A DNA stretch of 16,210 bases. It comes from Chloroflexota bacterium. Its GTDB lineage: Bacteria; Chloroflexota; UBA5177; JANWHV01. Under the pieces are notes generated by a model. It did not search any database and was not told the origin of the DNA. It saw only the letters and a list, made by a program, of their open reading frames with translations. The stretch lies in assembly GCA_025924845.1 (NCBI GenBank), contig JAICHN010000066.1:1-16210 (forward strand), read 5' to 3'. This document shows, piece after piece, positions 1-5,920 of this stretch; within the stretch, counting starts at the first letter, position 1, and each line of letters starts with the position of its first letter. The position numbers and the translations under genes were made by a program.

Positions 1-93
1 CGCGATCTCTTTGTTGGCTTTCCCGGCTCCAATGAGAGCCAGCACCTCTCGCTCGCGGGGACTCAGGCTGTATGGTCGATGTAGTTGGTTCAT
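1..93 (-). CDS. LuxR-type helix-turn-helix protein, partial (N-terminus only)
   Basis: The minus strand from position 93 reads an ATG followed by 30 codons that run off the window edge. The peptide contains SPREREVLALIGAGKANKEIA, which matches the start of the LuxR/GerE DNA-binding domain (consensus TPREREVLRLLAEGLSNKEIA). The frame is closed by a stop at 202-204, and GGTGG lies four bases before the ATG, so 93 is a good start. The helix-turn-helix begins only about ten residues from the N-terminus, so this is either a small GerE-like regulator or a protein whose other domains follow it; NarL-type receivers would precede it and are absent. A well-formed promoter sits at 218-246. The target genes cannot be told from the sequence. 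Confidence 0.8.
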   Translation of the reverse strand, partial: MNQLHRPYSLSPREREVLALIGAGKANKEIA

Positions 94-217
94 GTTGCCA
101 CCAATCGCTACATGGATAGATCTCTGTCGCCCAGGAACCGACCGTGATCGCGCACCGATCAGGTCCGTTCCGGCTGCTGAGCATTGGAAACGTGTTCCCG
201 CTCAAGCCGCCGTGGTC

Positions 218-246
218 ATCATAGCGGTCTGTCGAGGCGACGGCAA
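218..246 (-). promoter_or_regulatory. Sigma-70-type promoter for the LuxR-type gene
   Basis: Read on the minus strand, TTGCCG (241-246) and TATGAT (218-223) are separated by exactly 17 bases. The -10 matches five of six consensus bases and the -35 matches four. Transcription would start near 211 and leave a leader of about 118 bases before the ATG at 93, long enough for leader regulation. This is a pattern match only. Confidence 0.45.
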
Positions 247-307
247 ACTGTTCAGCCCGCTACCTCTCTCTAGCAGGTCTCCTGCGCCGCCCCCGGGGGG
301 TAGATTC

Positions 308-550
308 TTACCGCGTTGCCGCCACGCCCTTCACCCCAATAAGCGCCACCTCGAAGCTGCCTGCTCCGCCCTGAATCCGCCGTACGATACCGGCGTTCTC
401 GTACTCGGCCACATAAGTGCGCACGGAATATCGCGTGAGTGAGAATACTTCCGCGATCACCGCTTCGGGACACGGAGCGGCATACCGGGCGTGCCAATTA
501 CGAATGAAGGCCAGGATGGGATCGGGATTGGCGCGGACGAGCTCAAGCAT
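308..550 (-). CDS. Small winged-helix DNA-binding protein (LexA N-terminal-like)
   Basis: An 80-residue protein. The ATG at 550 is preceded by AAAGGGGA, a good ribosome binding site about seven bases upstream; a longer reading frame to 700 exists but its extra residues look non-coding. The fold pattern is that of a winged helix: helix ILAFIRNWHARY (about 12-23), helix EAVIAEVFSL (about 29-38), recognition helix SVRTYVAEYENAGIVRRI (about 42-59), then a wing-like strand pair ending in FEVALI. This resembles the LexA N-terminal DNA-binding domain (RDYI..F....G..PT..EIA..L..SSSTV..HL..LE..GLI.R) without any autoprotease domain. It probably acts as a small transcription factor. It lies about 215 bp upstream of the LuxR-type gene on the same strand; a separate promoter in between suggests independent transcription. 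The target is unknown. Confidence 0.7.
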   Translation of the reverse strand: MLELVRANPDPILAFIRNWHARYAAPCPEAVIAEVFSLTRYSVRTYVAEYENAGIVRRIQGGAGSFEVALIGVKGVAATR

Positions 551-1120
551 GTGACTGTCCCCTTTGACCGATCGCGGCCACGCGGTAGACTCCTGGGCGC
601 CGTTCGGTTGGCATAAAGCCGATTCCACCAGCGCGGTCGAGCACGTGCCTCGACAATAGGCACCCCATCGCCGAATTACAACCGACTTATGAGTAGGCAC
701 GCAGTTTCATCGAGCCGCGGCTCCCGATGTGGTGAGGCAGAGAATTGGCGGCTGAGGCAAAGGCGCGGCTCGGATCAGGCGCGGGAACGGCACGGCCGCA
801 CCACTGAGGGCGGGCGCACCGCCGTTGTATGGCAGGCTGCCCATTAAGGAAGCGCGCTTGGAGAACCACGAGTCGGCGGGCACCACGGCGCGACCAACCA
901 CTGGGACGGATCGTGCAACCGGGATGACCCGTAGTCGCCGAACCAAGCGAGCCTGGCAACCGGCGCTCCGACCCTACGTGCTCCCCAGCGGGGCTAGGGC
1001 ATACACCCACGGCCCGCCCGCCCGGACCCCAACCGTTCAGTCCCTATCTTGCATCGCCCAAAGAGTCGCCGGTGGCATGCCCGCGCTCATCAAACGAACC
1101 TGAAGGGGGCAGCACCGGCA
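551..1120. other. Gene-free stretch between regulators
   Basis: About 570 bases lie between the start of the winged-helix gene and the stop of the receiver gene. Reading frames here on both strands are rich in Arg, Pro and Gly, lack ribosome binding sites and show no recognisable family, so I call none of them. The part next to 550 holds a possible promoter (653-681). A small dyad (CCCTA at 972-976, CCCC-AGC-GGGG at 983-993, TAGGG at 995-999) could fold into a bulged hairpin. I see no tRNA, repeat array or mobile element. Confidence 0.5.
653..681 (-). promoter_or_regulatory. Possible promoter for the winged-helix gene
   Basis: On the minus strand TTGTAA (676-681) and TATTGT (653-658) are 17 bases apart. 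Each matches four of six consensus bases. Transcription would begin near 646 and give a leader of roughly 95 bases. The matches are moderate and chance occurrence is possible. Confidence 0.3.
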
Positions 1121-1483
1121 CTAAGCCGCCAGCAGCGGGCGGATAGTCTCGACCAATGCTTCAACGGCATAGGGCTTCCGGAGGTAGGCGTCCGCGCCCG
1201 CGGCCTGCACATCCTCGTCCTCGGCAATGGCTGAGAGCACCAGGACCGGCACCCGTGGCCCGAAGCGGGCGCACACGTCGGCCAGCACGCGATCGCCGCC
1301 GATCTTAGGCAGTCGCCAATCGAGAATGACCAGGGCCGGGCGGATCGAGGCCAGCCAGTCGAGAGCTTCCTGCCCGTTGGACGCGCGCAGGAAACCGTAG
1401 CTCTCGAATTCAAGCAGCATGCCGAGCACCGTCATCAACCGATCGTCATCCTCGACGATGAGGATAGGTAATCTCTGCTCCAT
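1121..1483 (-). CDS. Stand-alone response regulator receiver domain
   Basis: A 120-residue single CheY-like receiver domain with no output domain. Its active-site residues are all present: acidic cluster EDDD at 11-14, phosphoacceptor D55 in ILDWRLP, S84 in the VLVLSA strand, and K103 in LRKPY. The ATG at 1483 follows GGGAGGTGG with about nine bases of spacing, a strong ribosome binding site. It should be phosphorylated by a histidine kinase, or pass phosphate along a relay, and signal by protein contact. No kinase gene is in the window. It lies 125 bp downstream of the OmpR-type gene on the same strand, so the two may form one transcription unit. In that case this intact receiver might complement the degenerate one next door, but that is inference. 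Confidence 0.9.
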   Translation of the reverse strand: MEQRLPILIVEDDDRLMTVLGMLLEFESYGFLRASNGQEALDWLASIRPALVILDWRLPKIGGDRVLADVCARFGPRVPVLVLSAIAEDEDVQAAGADAYLRKPYAVEALVETIRPLLAA

Positions 1484-1542
1484 CCGACACCACCTCCCTT
1501 CCCCGATCCCTGACCAACTCCAACTAGACGCACGGAGCGGGT

Positions 1543-1601
1543 GTAGGCCGAAGACTGAGGTTTGCTGGAAATCGCCTCGAAAAGCTCGACGCCCGGCCTA
1601 C
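1543..1601. repeat. Inverted repeat between the two regulator genes
   Basis: GTAGGCCG (1543-1550) is exactly complementary to CGGCCTAC (1594-1601), with 43 bases between. A second short pair, GAGG (1557-1560) with CCTC (1575-1578), is nested inside. On the minus strand this lies just after the OmpR-type stop and before the receiver gene, so it could be an RNA structure that limits read-through or a regulator site. There is no T-run typical of an intrinsic terminator. Confidence 0.3.
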
Positions 1602-1608
1602 TCTGCCC

Positions 1609-2355
1609 CTATGAGATCGCCTGTCGCGCGAGCGGTTCCCCTGTCTTACGTAAAGTATAGCCGACGCCCGTTATCGTGTGGATAATCTCTTCGTCTCCAA
1701 GGCAAACTGCAAGTTTTTTCCGGAGATTGCTCATGTGAGACTTCACAACCGTCACATCACTCTCCGTTTCAAATGCCCACAGCTTGGCTAGAATTTGCTC
1801 AGCCGACACCACCCGCCCTTCGTTTTCCAGGAGCAAGCGGAGGATTCTTCCCTGCGTAGCCGTTAACCTGACACTGCCAAGCCGCCCCGTCGCCTCATTA
1901 TCCTCGGCATGGAAGGTGCCGGAGCCCAGCTTATAGACGACCTTTACCGGCCCCCCCAGCACGCTCGATCTCGCGCCGCGGCGCAGCACGGCGCGGATCC
2001 TATAGCTCAGGATCTGCATGTTGAACGGCTTGGCGATGCAGTCGTCCGCTCCAGCCTCGAAGGCCATGAGCACTTCAGCATCCGTGCTCAGGGCAATCAG
2101 CATTATGACCGGTATGTGTAAGGTCTTACGAAGCCGGGTGCATAGGTTGAGGCCGTTCATATCCGGCAAATGCAGGTTAAGCACCACCACATCGGGCCGA
2201 TCCAACTGTGCAATCCGTAGGGCTTCGGCACCCGTGTGCGCCACGTGCACCTTGTTGCCGTCACGCGTAAGGGCATAGTGGAAAAGGTCGGTAAGGTACG
2301 AATCGTCGTCCACGCAAAGTATGTTACTGGGGACTGTAGGGCTGAGCCGCAACAT
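1609..2355 (-). CDS. OmpR/PhoB-family regulator with degenerate receiver domain
   Basis: A 248-residue two-domain regulator. The receiver (about 10-125) has the acidic cluster D16-D18 and the conserved K109 of AKPF, but the phosphoacceptor is Asn60 (VVVLNLHLPDMNGL, normally LDL.LPD.DG) and the switch Thr is Ile87 (VIMLIA, normally VIMLTA). The C-terminal domain (about 150-240) is a full OmpR-type winged helix, with LTATQGRILRLLLENEGRVV, VVKSHMSNLRKKL and the terminal GVGYTLR. The ATG at 2355 is chosen because AGGCGGA lies just upstream and the receiver begins ten residues later; the frame extends to 2487 without a good start. The protein very likely binds DNA, but its receiver should not accept phosphate on Asp. 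It may act through dimerisation, protein contact or ligand binding, like other atypical response regulators. No histidine kinase is nearby. Confidence 0.92.
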   Translation of the reverse strand: MLRLSPTVPSNILCVDDDSYLTDLFHYALTRDGNKVHVAHTGAEALRIAQLDRPDVVVLNLHLPDMNGLNLCTRLRKTLHIPVIMLIALSTDAEVLMAFEAGADDCIAKPFNMQILSYRIRAVLRRGARSSVLGGPVKVVYKLGSGTFHAEDNEATGRLGSVRLTATQGRILRLLLENEGRVVSAEQILAKLWAFETESDVTVVKSHMSNLRKKLAVCLGDEEIIHTITGVGYTLRKTGEPLARQAIS

Positions 2356-2765
2356 CGTTTCCGCCTTTGGCCTATGCGAGTATTGGTTGAGGACTCCACG
2401 CCCGAGAAGTACTTGGGCCCCACGCCAATCCGCTGCGCTACCTGTATGGTCCTTCACGCCGCTTGCCCGGGACCATCGAGTTGGCACGCATCAGCCGACT
2501 GCCACTTCCGCGGGCGCCGCCCTTCGTTCCCTCGGCAACCAAAAGTATGCTTTATCGGCGGCCCGTCCACCACGCAGATCGGCAGTTTTAGCCACGAAGA
2601 TATATTCCGCGAGTGGCGGCATGGAACTTGCGGGTTCTTACTACACGGCTGATGAAACTGCGCAAAGCGCACTCCCCTGCTTCCACCGTTCATGGCGGGA
2701 GCAGGGGAGTAAATGGTGATCTCCAGACCGCCGAAGGGTACCGGCGGCGAGCGGTGACCAGGGAC
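2356..2765. other. Intergenic region with a strong hairpin
   Basis: About 410 bases between the OmpR-type start and the stop of the secreted protein gene. It must hold the promoter of the OmpR-type gene, but I find no convincing -35/-10 pair. The reading frames are shadow-like and lack ribosome binding sites. The notable element is the hairpin at 2671-2710, listed separately. Confidence 0.5.
2671..2710 (-). terminator. Large hairpin downstream of the secreted protein gene
   Basis: ACTCCCCTGCT (2671-2681) pairs perfectly with AGCAGGGGAGT (2700-2710). The pairing continues inward through a T-G wobble, two C-G pairs, one A-C mismatch and two C-G pairs to a six-base loop (2688-2693), making a 17-pair stem. 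It lies 56 bases beyond the stop codon at 2766, where a transcription terminator would sit. There is no long T-run on either side, so it could be a non-canonical terminator, an mRNA-stabilising 3' structure, or a DNA dyad. Confidence 0.55.
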
Positions 2766-4700
2766 CTACTGTACGACGAGTGGCGCCGCCGCGGCATCCC
2801 AGAGGTAATCGGGCGCCCAGTTGGCGCCGAACACGCCTACCATCGCGGTGTACTGGGCCGCCGCGTTGGGTACGGTCCACCTGTACTGGTAGCTGCCGGT
2901 CTCACCCGCCGGCAGACTCTGTCCGCTCAGCACGTACTGACCAACCCTGGTCCAGTTCGCCTTATTGTAGATTTCCAGGTCGATGACCCCATTGCTCAGG
3001 CTGCCGTTCGTAGCCGTGACCTGCACATTGAGCGTCACGGAGGAGCCGCGCGAGGGAGCGGTCGATGAGAAGGCGGCGCTATCCCGAAAGGTTGGGTTTC
3101 CGCTTGGCGCGGATTGCGGCGGAGCCGTGGTAGCAGTGGCAGTGGGCAGTATTGGCGTTGCGGACGGCGTGCTCGTCGCGGTGCGGCTGGGCGTCGCCGT
3201 GGCGGTGGGAGGCACGGCGGTGGGGCTTGAGGTAGCGGAGGGCCTGGGCGTCGCGGTGTTCGTGGCGGTTACCTGCGGCGTATTGGTGGCGGTTGGCTGC
3301 GCGCTGCCCGAAAGTGGATAGCCGCCAGCGGCGTAATACTGCCGGCCTTCCACGCGGATGTACCCGCCGTCGTCATCGGAAACCGTGCTCGAATGATTGT
3401 CGCACACCTGGCCGCTGCTGATCCCATCCGAGGTGCATGTGGCGGTTGGATTGGTGACGCCGTCGTTCATGCCGTCATACTCTACGGTGCTGCCGCCGTT
3501 TCCGGCGCCGAACAGCACTCCGATGATGCCCGCCCTGGCCAGTTCGGCGACGTGTCCGAAGAAGTATTCGGCCCGGTTGTCCTGATAGTGTCCGTTGGTG
3601 TTGTTTTCGGAATCAAAGTACTGATTCCCTTCGGGAACTTGCCAGACGATGACCGATTTTCCCGTCGCGGCGTTGGCGGCCGATATATACGTTTCCCAGC
3701 GCTGGAAGTTGGGAAAGGTGACGTTGTTCCGATCCCAGAAGGCGTTGGCGTTACCATACACATACTTGTAGTAACCCGCGTCTCGGTCACTGACATCATT
3801 GAACAGCAGGTCGTAGCCCTTCACACCCGCCGGAAGGCCGTTGATCCCGCTCTGGGCCGCGAAGGCGCCCACGGACTGGCCCAGAGCGCCGGCATTGAGC
3901 GTGGATGAGGTGCTGGTGCCGATGTCGCTGCCCGCCGCCCAGTCGCTGACGTGGAAGGCCAGGAGAACATTGGGTGCATAGAGGTCACGCAAGTGCAGCA
4001 GCGCCCAATTGAATCCTTGATAGGTGTTGGGAAAGGCGCCGACATCAGGGTCACCCGATCCCGCAACCGCGGCCTTAAGCAGCGCCGGGTTGTTGCCCGT
4101 TCCGCTGCAAAAGCCATAGCAGGTTCCGCTGTTGAGCACGGCTTGCTGGGCGTAGCCGGAGAGATCGGGCTCGATCTGGACGATGGCCGTTTTGCCAAAG
4201 CCGGTAATTCCGCCGGTGGTAGCCGAACCAAGCCGCTGCATGAGCATGCGAAAGGTCGCGAAGTAGCTCTTCTTGGTACTGGCGTTGTTCAGGTTGGAGA
4301 GGTCGCGCTGTGCCTCCCCGCATGAGCCGCAGGTGCCGTTACTTTGCGCCATCTCGTAATAGGAGAAGACGGGAATATAGTTGTGCGACGCGGCGCCCTG
4401 AGCGTAATACAGGGCGAATTGGCCCTGCGCATTCCATACTTCCCAGCCGTTGCCGGTGTTGACTCCTCCGGAGAGATATTGGTAGGCATAGTCCCAGGGG
4501 ACCCCCGATGAAGGCATCCAACCCTGGACACCGGTGCTGTCGGGTGAGGCGGCAAGGCCGAAACCGAGGTGGGTGGGTAGTCCGCTTGGCGCGGAGGCGG
4601 CATGCGCCGGCCCGAGCCGCCACGAGCCGACCATGCCGCCGGCCGAGAGGGCCAACAAGGTCAGCACGGCGATCAGGCGGTGTACTGTAAAGATTTTCAT
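2766..4700 (-). CDS. Secreted conserved protein (possible glycoside hydrolase) with Thr/Pro linker and C-terminal beta module
   Basis: A 644-residue exported protein. The ATG at 4700 follows AGGAGA with seven bases of spacing and begins a signal peptide (MKIFTVHRL, a hydrophobic core at about 9-25, likely cleavage after AHA34). The main domain (about 40-460) is rich in aromatic residues and has six Cys in three close pairs (124/127, 194/198, 422/433), consistent with disulfides outside the cell. Conserved-looking acidic spots are IEPDLSGY (E177, D179), LLFNDVSDRDAGYY (D301), VIVWQVPEGNQYF (E357) and STVSDDDGGYI. The strand-helix order and the IEPD and WQVPEG motifs suggest a TIM-barrel glycosidase, but I cannot assign a GH family or name catalytic residues. 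A Thr/Pro/Ser linker covers about 461-535. The last ~108 residues form a beta-rich module related to those in the GH51-like protein. It faces the acyltransferase gene and probably acts on an extracellular polysaccharide. Confidence 0.85.
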   Translation of the reverse strand: MKIFTVHRLIAVLTLLALSAGGMVGSWRLGPAHAASAPSGLPTHLGFGLAASPDSTGVQGWMPSSGVPWDYAYQYLSGGVNTGNGWEVWNAQGQFALYYAQGAASHNYIPVFSYYEMAQSNGTCGSCGEAQRDLSNLNNASTKKSYFATFRMLMQRLGSATTGGITGFGKTAIVQIEPDLSGYAQQAVLNSGTCYGFCSGTGNNPALLKAAVAGSGDPDVGAFPNTYQGFNWALLHLRDLYAPNVLLAFHVSDWAAGSDIGTSTSSTLNAGALGQSVGAFAAQSGINGLPAGVKGYDLLFNDVSDRDAGYYKYVYGNANAFWDRNNVTFPNFQRWETYISAANAATGKSVIVWQVPEGNQYFDSENNTNGHYQDNRAEYFFGHVAELARAGIIGVLFGAGNGGSTVEYDGMNDGVTNPTATCTSDGISSGQVCDNHSSTVSDDDGGYIRVEGRQYYAAGGYPLSGSAQPTATNTPQVTATNTATPRPSATSSPTAVPPTATATPSRTATSTPSATPILPTATATTAPPQSAPSGNPTFRDSAAFSSTAPSRGSSVTLNVQVTATNGSLSNGVIDLEIYNKANWTRVGQYVLSGQSLPAGETGSYQYRWTVPNAAAQYTAMVGVFGANWAPDYLWDAAAAPLVVQ

Positions 4701-4924
4701 GCTGTATTCTCCTGCTAGAGGCTTGTTCGACAGAGGGGTAGACCAACCCCGGCAGTAGACCACAGCCTGCCACACTCCCACAATCCCCCATTGGAGACAG
4801 CCCATATGGTGTATGCTAGGCGGGCGGTCCTGCCTCAAACGGTCGTGATGGAGGACGCGGCAACCGATAAACGACGCCGATATTTCTCGGCAGCGTGGGG
4901 CGGGAGGCTGTTATAATCCGATTG
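4701..4924. other. Divergent intergenic region
   Basis: A 224-base region separating the secreted protein gene (minus) from the acyltransferase gene (plus). It must contain both promoters. The plus-strand one is clear (4909-4917); for the minus strand I see no pair better than three or four matches per box. An eight-base palindrome CCATATGG lies at 4802-4809. Confidence 0.5.
4909..4917 (+). promoter_or_regulatory. Extended -10 promoter of the acyltransferase gene
   Basis: TGTTATAAT is a perfect extended -10 (TGnTATAAT). No -35 match is seen 17 bases upstream, as expected for extended -10 promoters. Seven bases separate the last T from the A of the ATG at 4925, so transcription should start at or next to the first base of the start codon. 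The same 12-base string with one change (TGTTATGATCCG) precedes the polysaccharide operon at 9740. Confidence 0.7.
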
Positions 4925-5524
4925 ATGAGTGACAACGTTCGTATACACCCGACCGCCGAAGTATCCCCCCAGGCCGAGATCGGTTCGTCGACGCGTATCT
5001 GGAGTGGGGTACAAATACGCGAGGGCGCCCGAGTGGGCGCTGAGTGCATCCTTGGCAAAGGCGTCTATGTTGATTTTGAGGTCACCATAGGGAGCCGTTG
5101 CAAGATTGAGAACAATACCAGCGTGTTCCATGGGGCCACGCTGGAAGATGGGGTATTTCTCGGGCCGCACTGCTGTGTCACCAATGATCGACATCCTCGT
5201 GCCATTACACCCGAGGGCAGGCTGAAGAGTTACGACGACTGGGAGGTCGGGCGAACCCTTTTTCGTTATGGCTGTGCCGTAGGCGCGGGAAGCATCATTC
5301 TGCCGGGGGTGACGATCGGCCGATTCGCGCTGGTTGGCGCGGGGTCCGTGGTCACTCGTTCGGTGCCGGCGCACGGTCTGGTGGTAGGTAACCCCGCCCG
5401 GCTGCTGGGCTATGTCTGCGCGTGCGGCGGCAGGCTCTCCTTCGCGGAGGGTTCGGCAGGCGTCGCCGGCCAAACAGGGCATTGCGCGCGCTGTACACGG
5501 GAGACCGTCCTGCCTGCTGAATAG
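4925..5524 (+). CDS. Left-handed beta-helix sugar acyltransferase (WbpD/WlbB-like) with Cys-rich tail
   Basis: A 199-residue hexapeptide-repeat protein. Repeats of the [LIV]-G-x4 type run through about 5-80 and 118-148, forming the trimeric left-handed beta-helix that transfers acetyl or other acyl groups from acyl-CoA to a sugar, usually an amino group of a nucleotide sugar. Hallmarks are LEDGVFLGP (73-81), TNDRHPR (86-92) and the closing VVGNPAR (153-159), as in WbpD/WlbB/FdtC-type enzymes. The tail carries C165-x-C167 and C187-x2-C190, which could bind zinc; many relatives have such a ribbon. The ATG at 4925 is preferred over a GTG at 4895 because MSDNVRIHPTAEVSP matches the usual N-terminus. 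There is no ribosome binding site at the ATG, and the promoter position suggests a leaderless mRNA. It probably modifies a sugar of the polysaccharide made by the operon downstream. Confidence 0.9.
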   Translation: MSDNVRIHPTAEVSPQAEIGSSTRIWSGVQIREGARVGAECILGKGVYVDFEVTIGSRCKIENNTSVFHGATLEDGVFLGPHCCVTNDRHPRAITPEGRLKSYDDWEVGRTLFRYGCAVGAGSIILPGVTIGRFALVGAGSVVTRSVPAHGLVVGNPARLLGYVCACGGRLSFAEGSAGVAGQTGHCARCTRETVLPAE

Positions 5525-5663
5525 GCTGTGGCGGCGACCGTGTCTTAATCCCTGGTCACCGGCGTGGTAGACGGAGGCGGCGCGTATGTGTCACACTGCG
5601 TATCAGCCGCGTCGCCATGGCCAGGAGCCAGGCCGACGGCATTCTAGCCGAGGGAGCTGCGCA

Positions 5664-5870
5664 ATGCCTACGTTGAGTGGCTGGGTGGTTCTGTATCTGC
5701 GACTGCCGGTCGACCGGTGGCAAGCGTTGCGCGAACAGCGTCGGGTGCGGCGTCAGCGCGCGACGGCCGACCTCAACATGCGCCGCGTCGATACCGCGGC
5801 CTTTCCGATGCTGCGTGAGCCGGCGCCCCCTCGGACCGATGCTCCACCCAAGCAGGAGACACACCAGTAG
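5664..5870 (+). CDS. Possible small protein of unknown function
   Basis: A 68-residue reading frame. The ATG at 5664 is preceded by GAGGGAG with seven bases of spacing, a good ribosome binding site, which is the main support. The sequence starts with a short hydrophobic stretch (GWVVLYLRLP) and continues with a very basic helix-like segment (RWQALREQRRVRRQRA) and a Pro-rich end. I recognise no family. It follows the acyltransferase gene by 139 bases on the same strand and converges with the Fe-S membrane protein gene. An overlapping opposite-strand frame (5556-5864) shows no such start signal. It could still be chance in GC-rich DNA. Confidence 0.35.
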   Translation: MPTLSGWVVLYLRLPVDRWQALREQRRVRRQRATADLNMRRVDTAAFPMLREPAPPRTDAPPKQETHQ

Positions 5871-5876
5871 CCTCGT

Positions 5877-5920
5877 GGCCTGCGCGCTGCCGCTCAGCGA
5901 CTCCCCCGTAGCCTCAGGCC
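5877..5920. terminator. Possible bidirectional terminator structure
   Basis: GGCCTG (5877-5882) pairs with CAGGCC (5915-5920), and CGCTG (5885-5889) pairs with CAGCG (5895-5899) inside it. The element lies where the plus-strand small frame and the minus-strand Fe-S protein gene converge, and overlaps the latter's stop codon. There is no T-run, so this is a weak call. Confidence 0.25.

Noticed and set aside
290..300. CCCCCGGGGGG near the end of the winged-helix gene as a terminator
   Set aside because: The palindrome has no loop and no T-run follows; the neighbouring GCAGG-TCT-CCTGC (273-285) is only a five-pair stem.
11..442. Plus-strand open frame of 143 codons over the LuxR-type gene
   Set aside because: It lies opposite the clear LuxR helix-turn-helix and part of the winged-helix gene, is low in family-like pattern and lacks a ribosome binding site.
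687..1010. Minus-strand frame of 107 codons in the gene-free stretch
   Set aside because: The product is Arg/Ser/Gly/Pro-rich with no domain pattern or ribosome binding site; such frames are common in GC-rich non-coding DNA.
825..1103. Plus-strand frame of 92 codons
   Set aside because: No start signal and no recognisable motif; overlaps the similar non-coding frame on the other strand.
2236..2719. Two overlapping plus-strand frames across the OmpR-type gene start and its upstream region
   Set aside because: They run antisense into a well-supported gene, and their composition is not protein-like.
3105..3320. Linker DNA considered as a tandem-repeat or CRISPR-like array
   Set aside because: The units are short, imperfect and in frame with Thr/Pro coding; no spacer-repeat structure exists.
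2983..3321. Plus-strand frame with a Val/Ala/Gly-rich repetitive product
   Set aside because: It is the antisense shadow of the Thr/Pro linker of the secreted protein, which explains its repetitive VAVAVG composition.
4835..5482. Minus-strand frame of 215 codons opposite the acyltransferase
   Set aside because: The plus strand carries complete hexapeptide repeats with family hallmarks; the opposite product has none.
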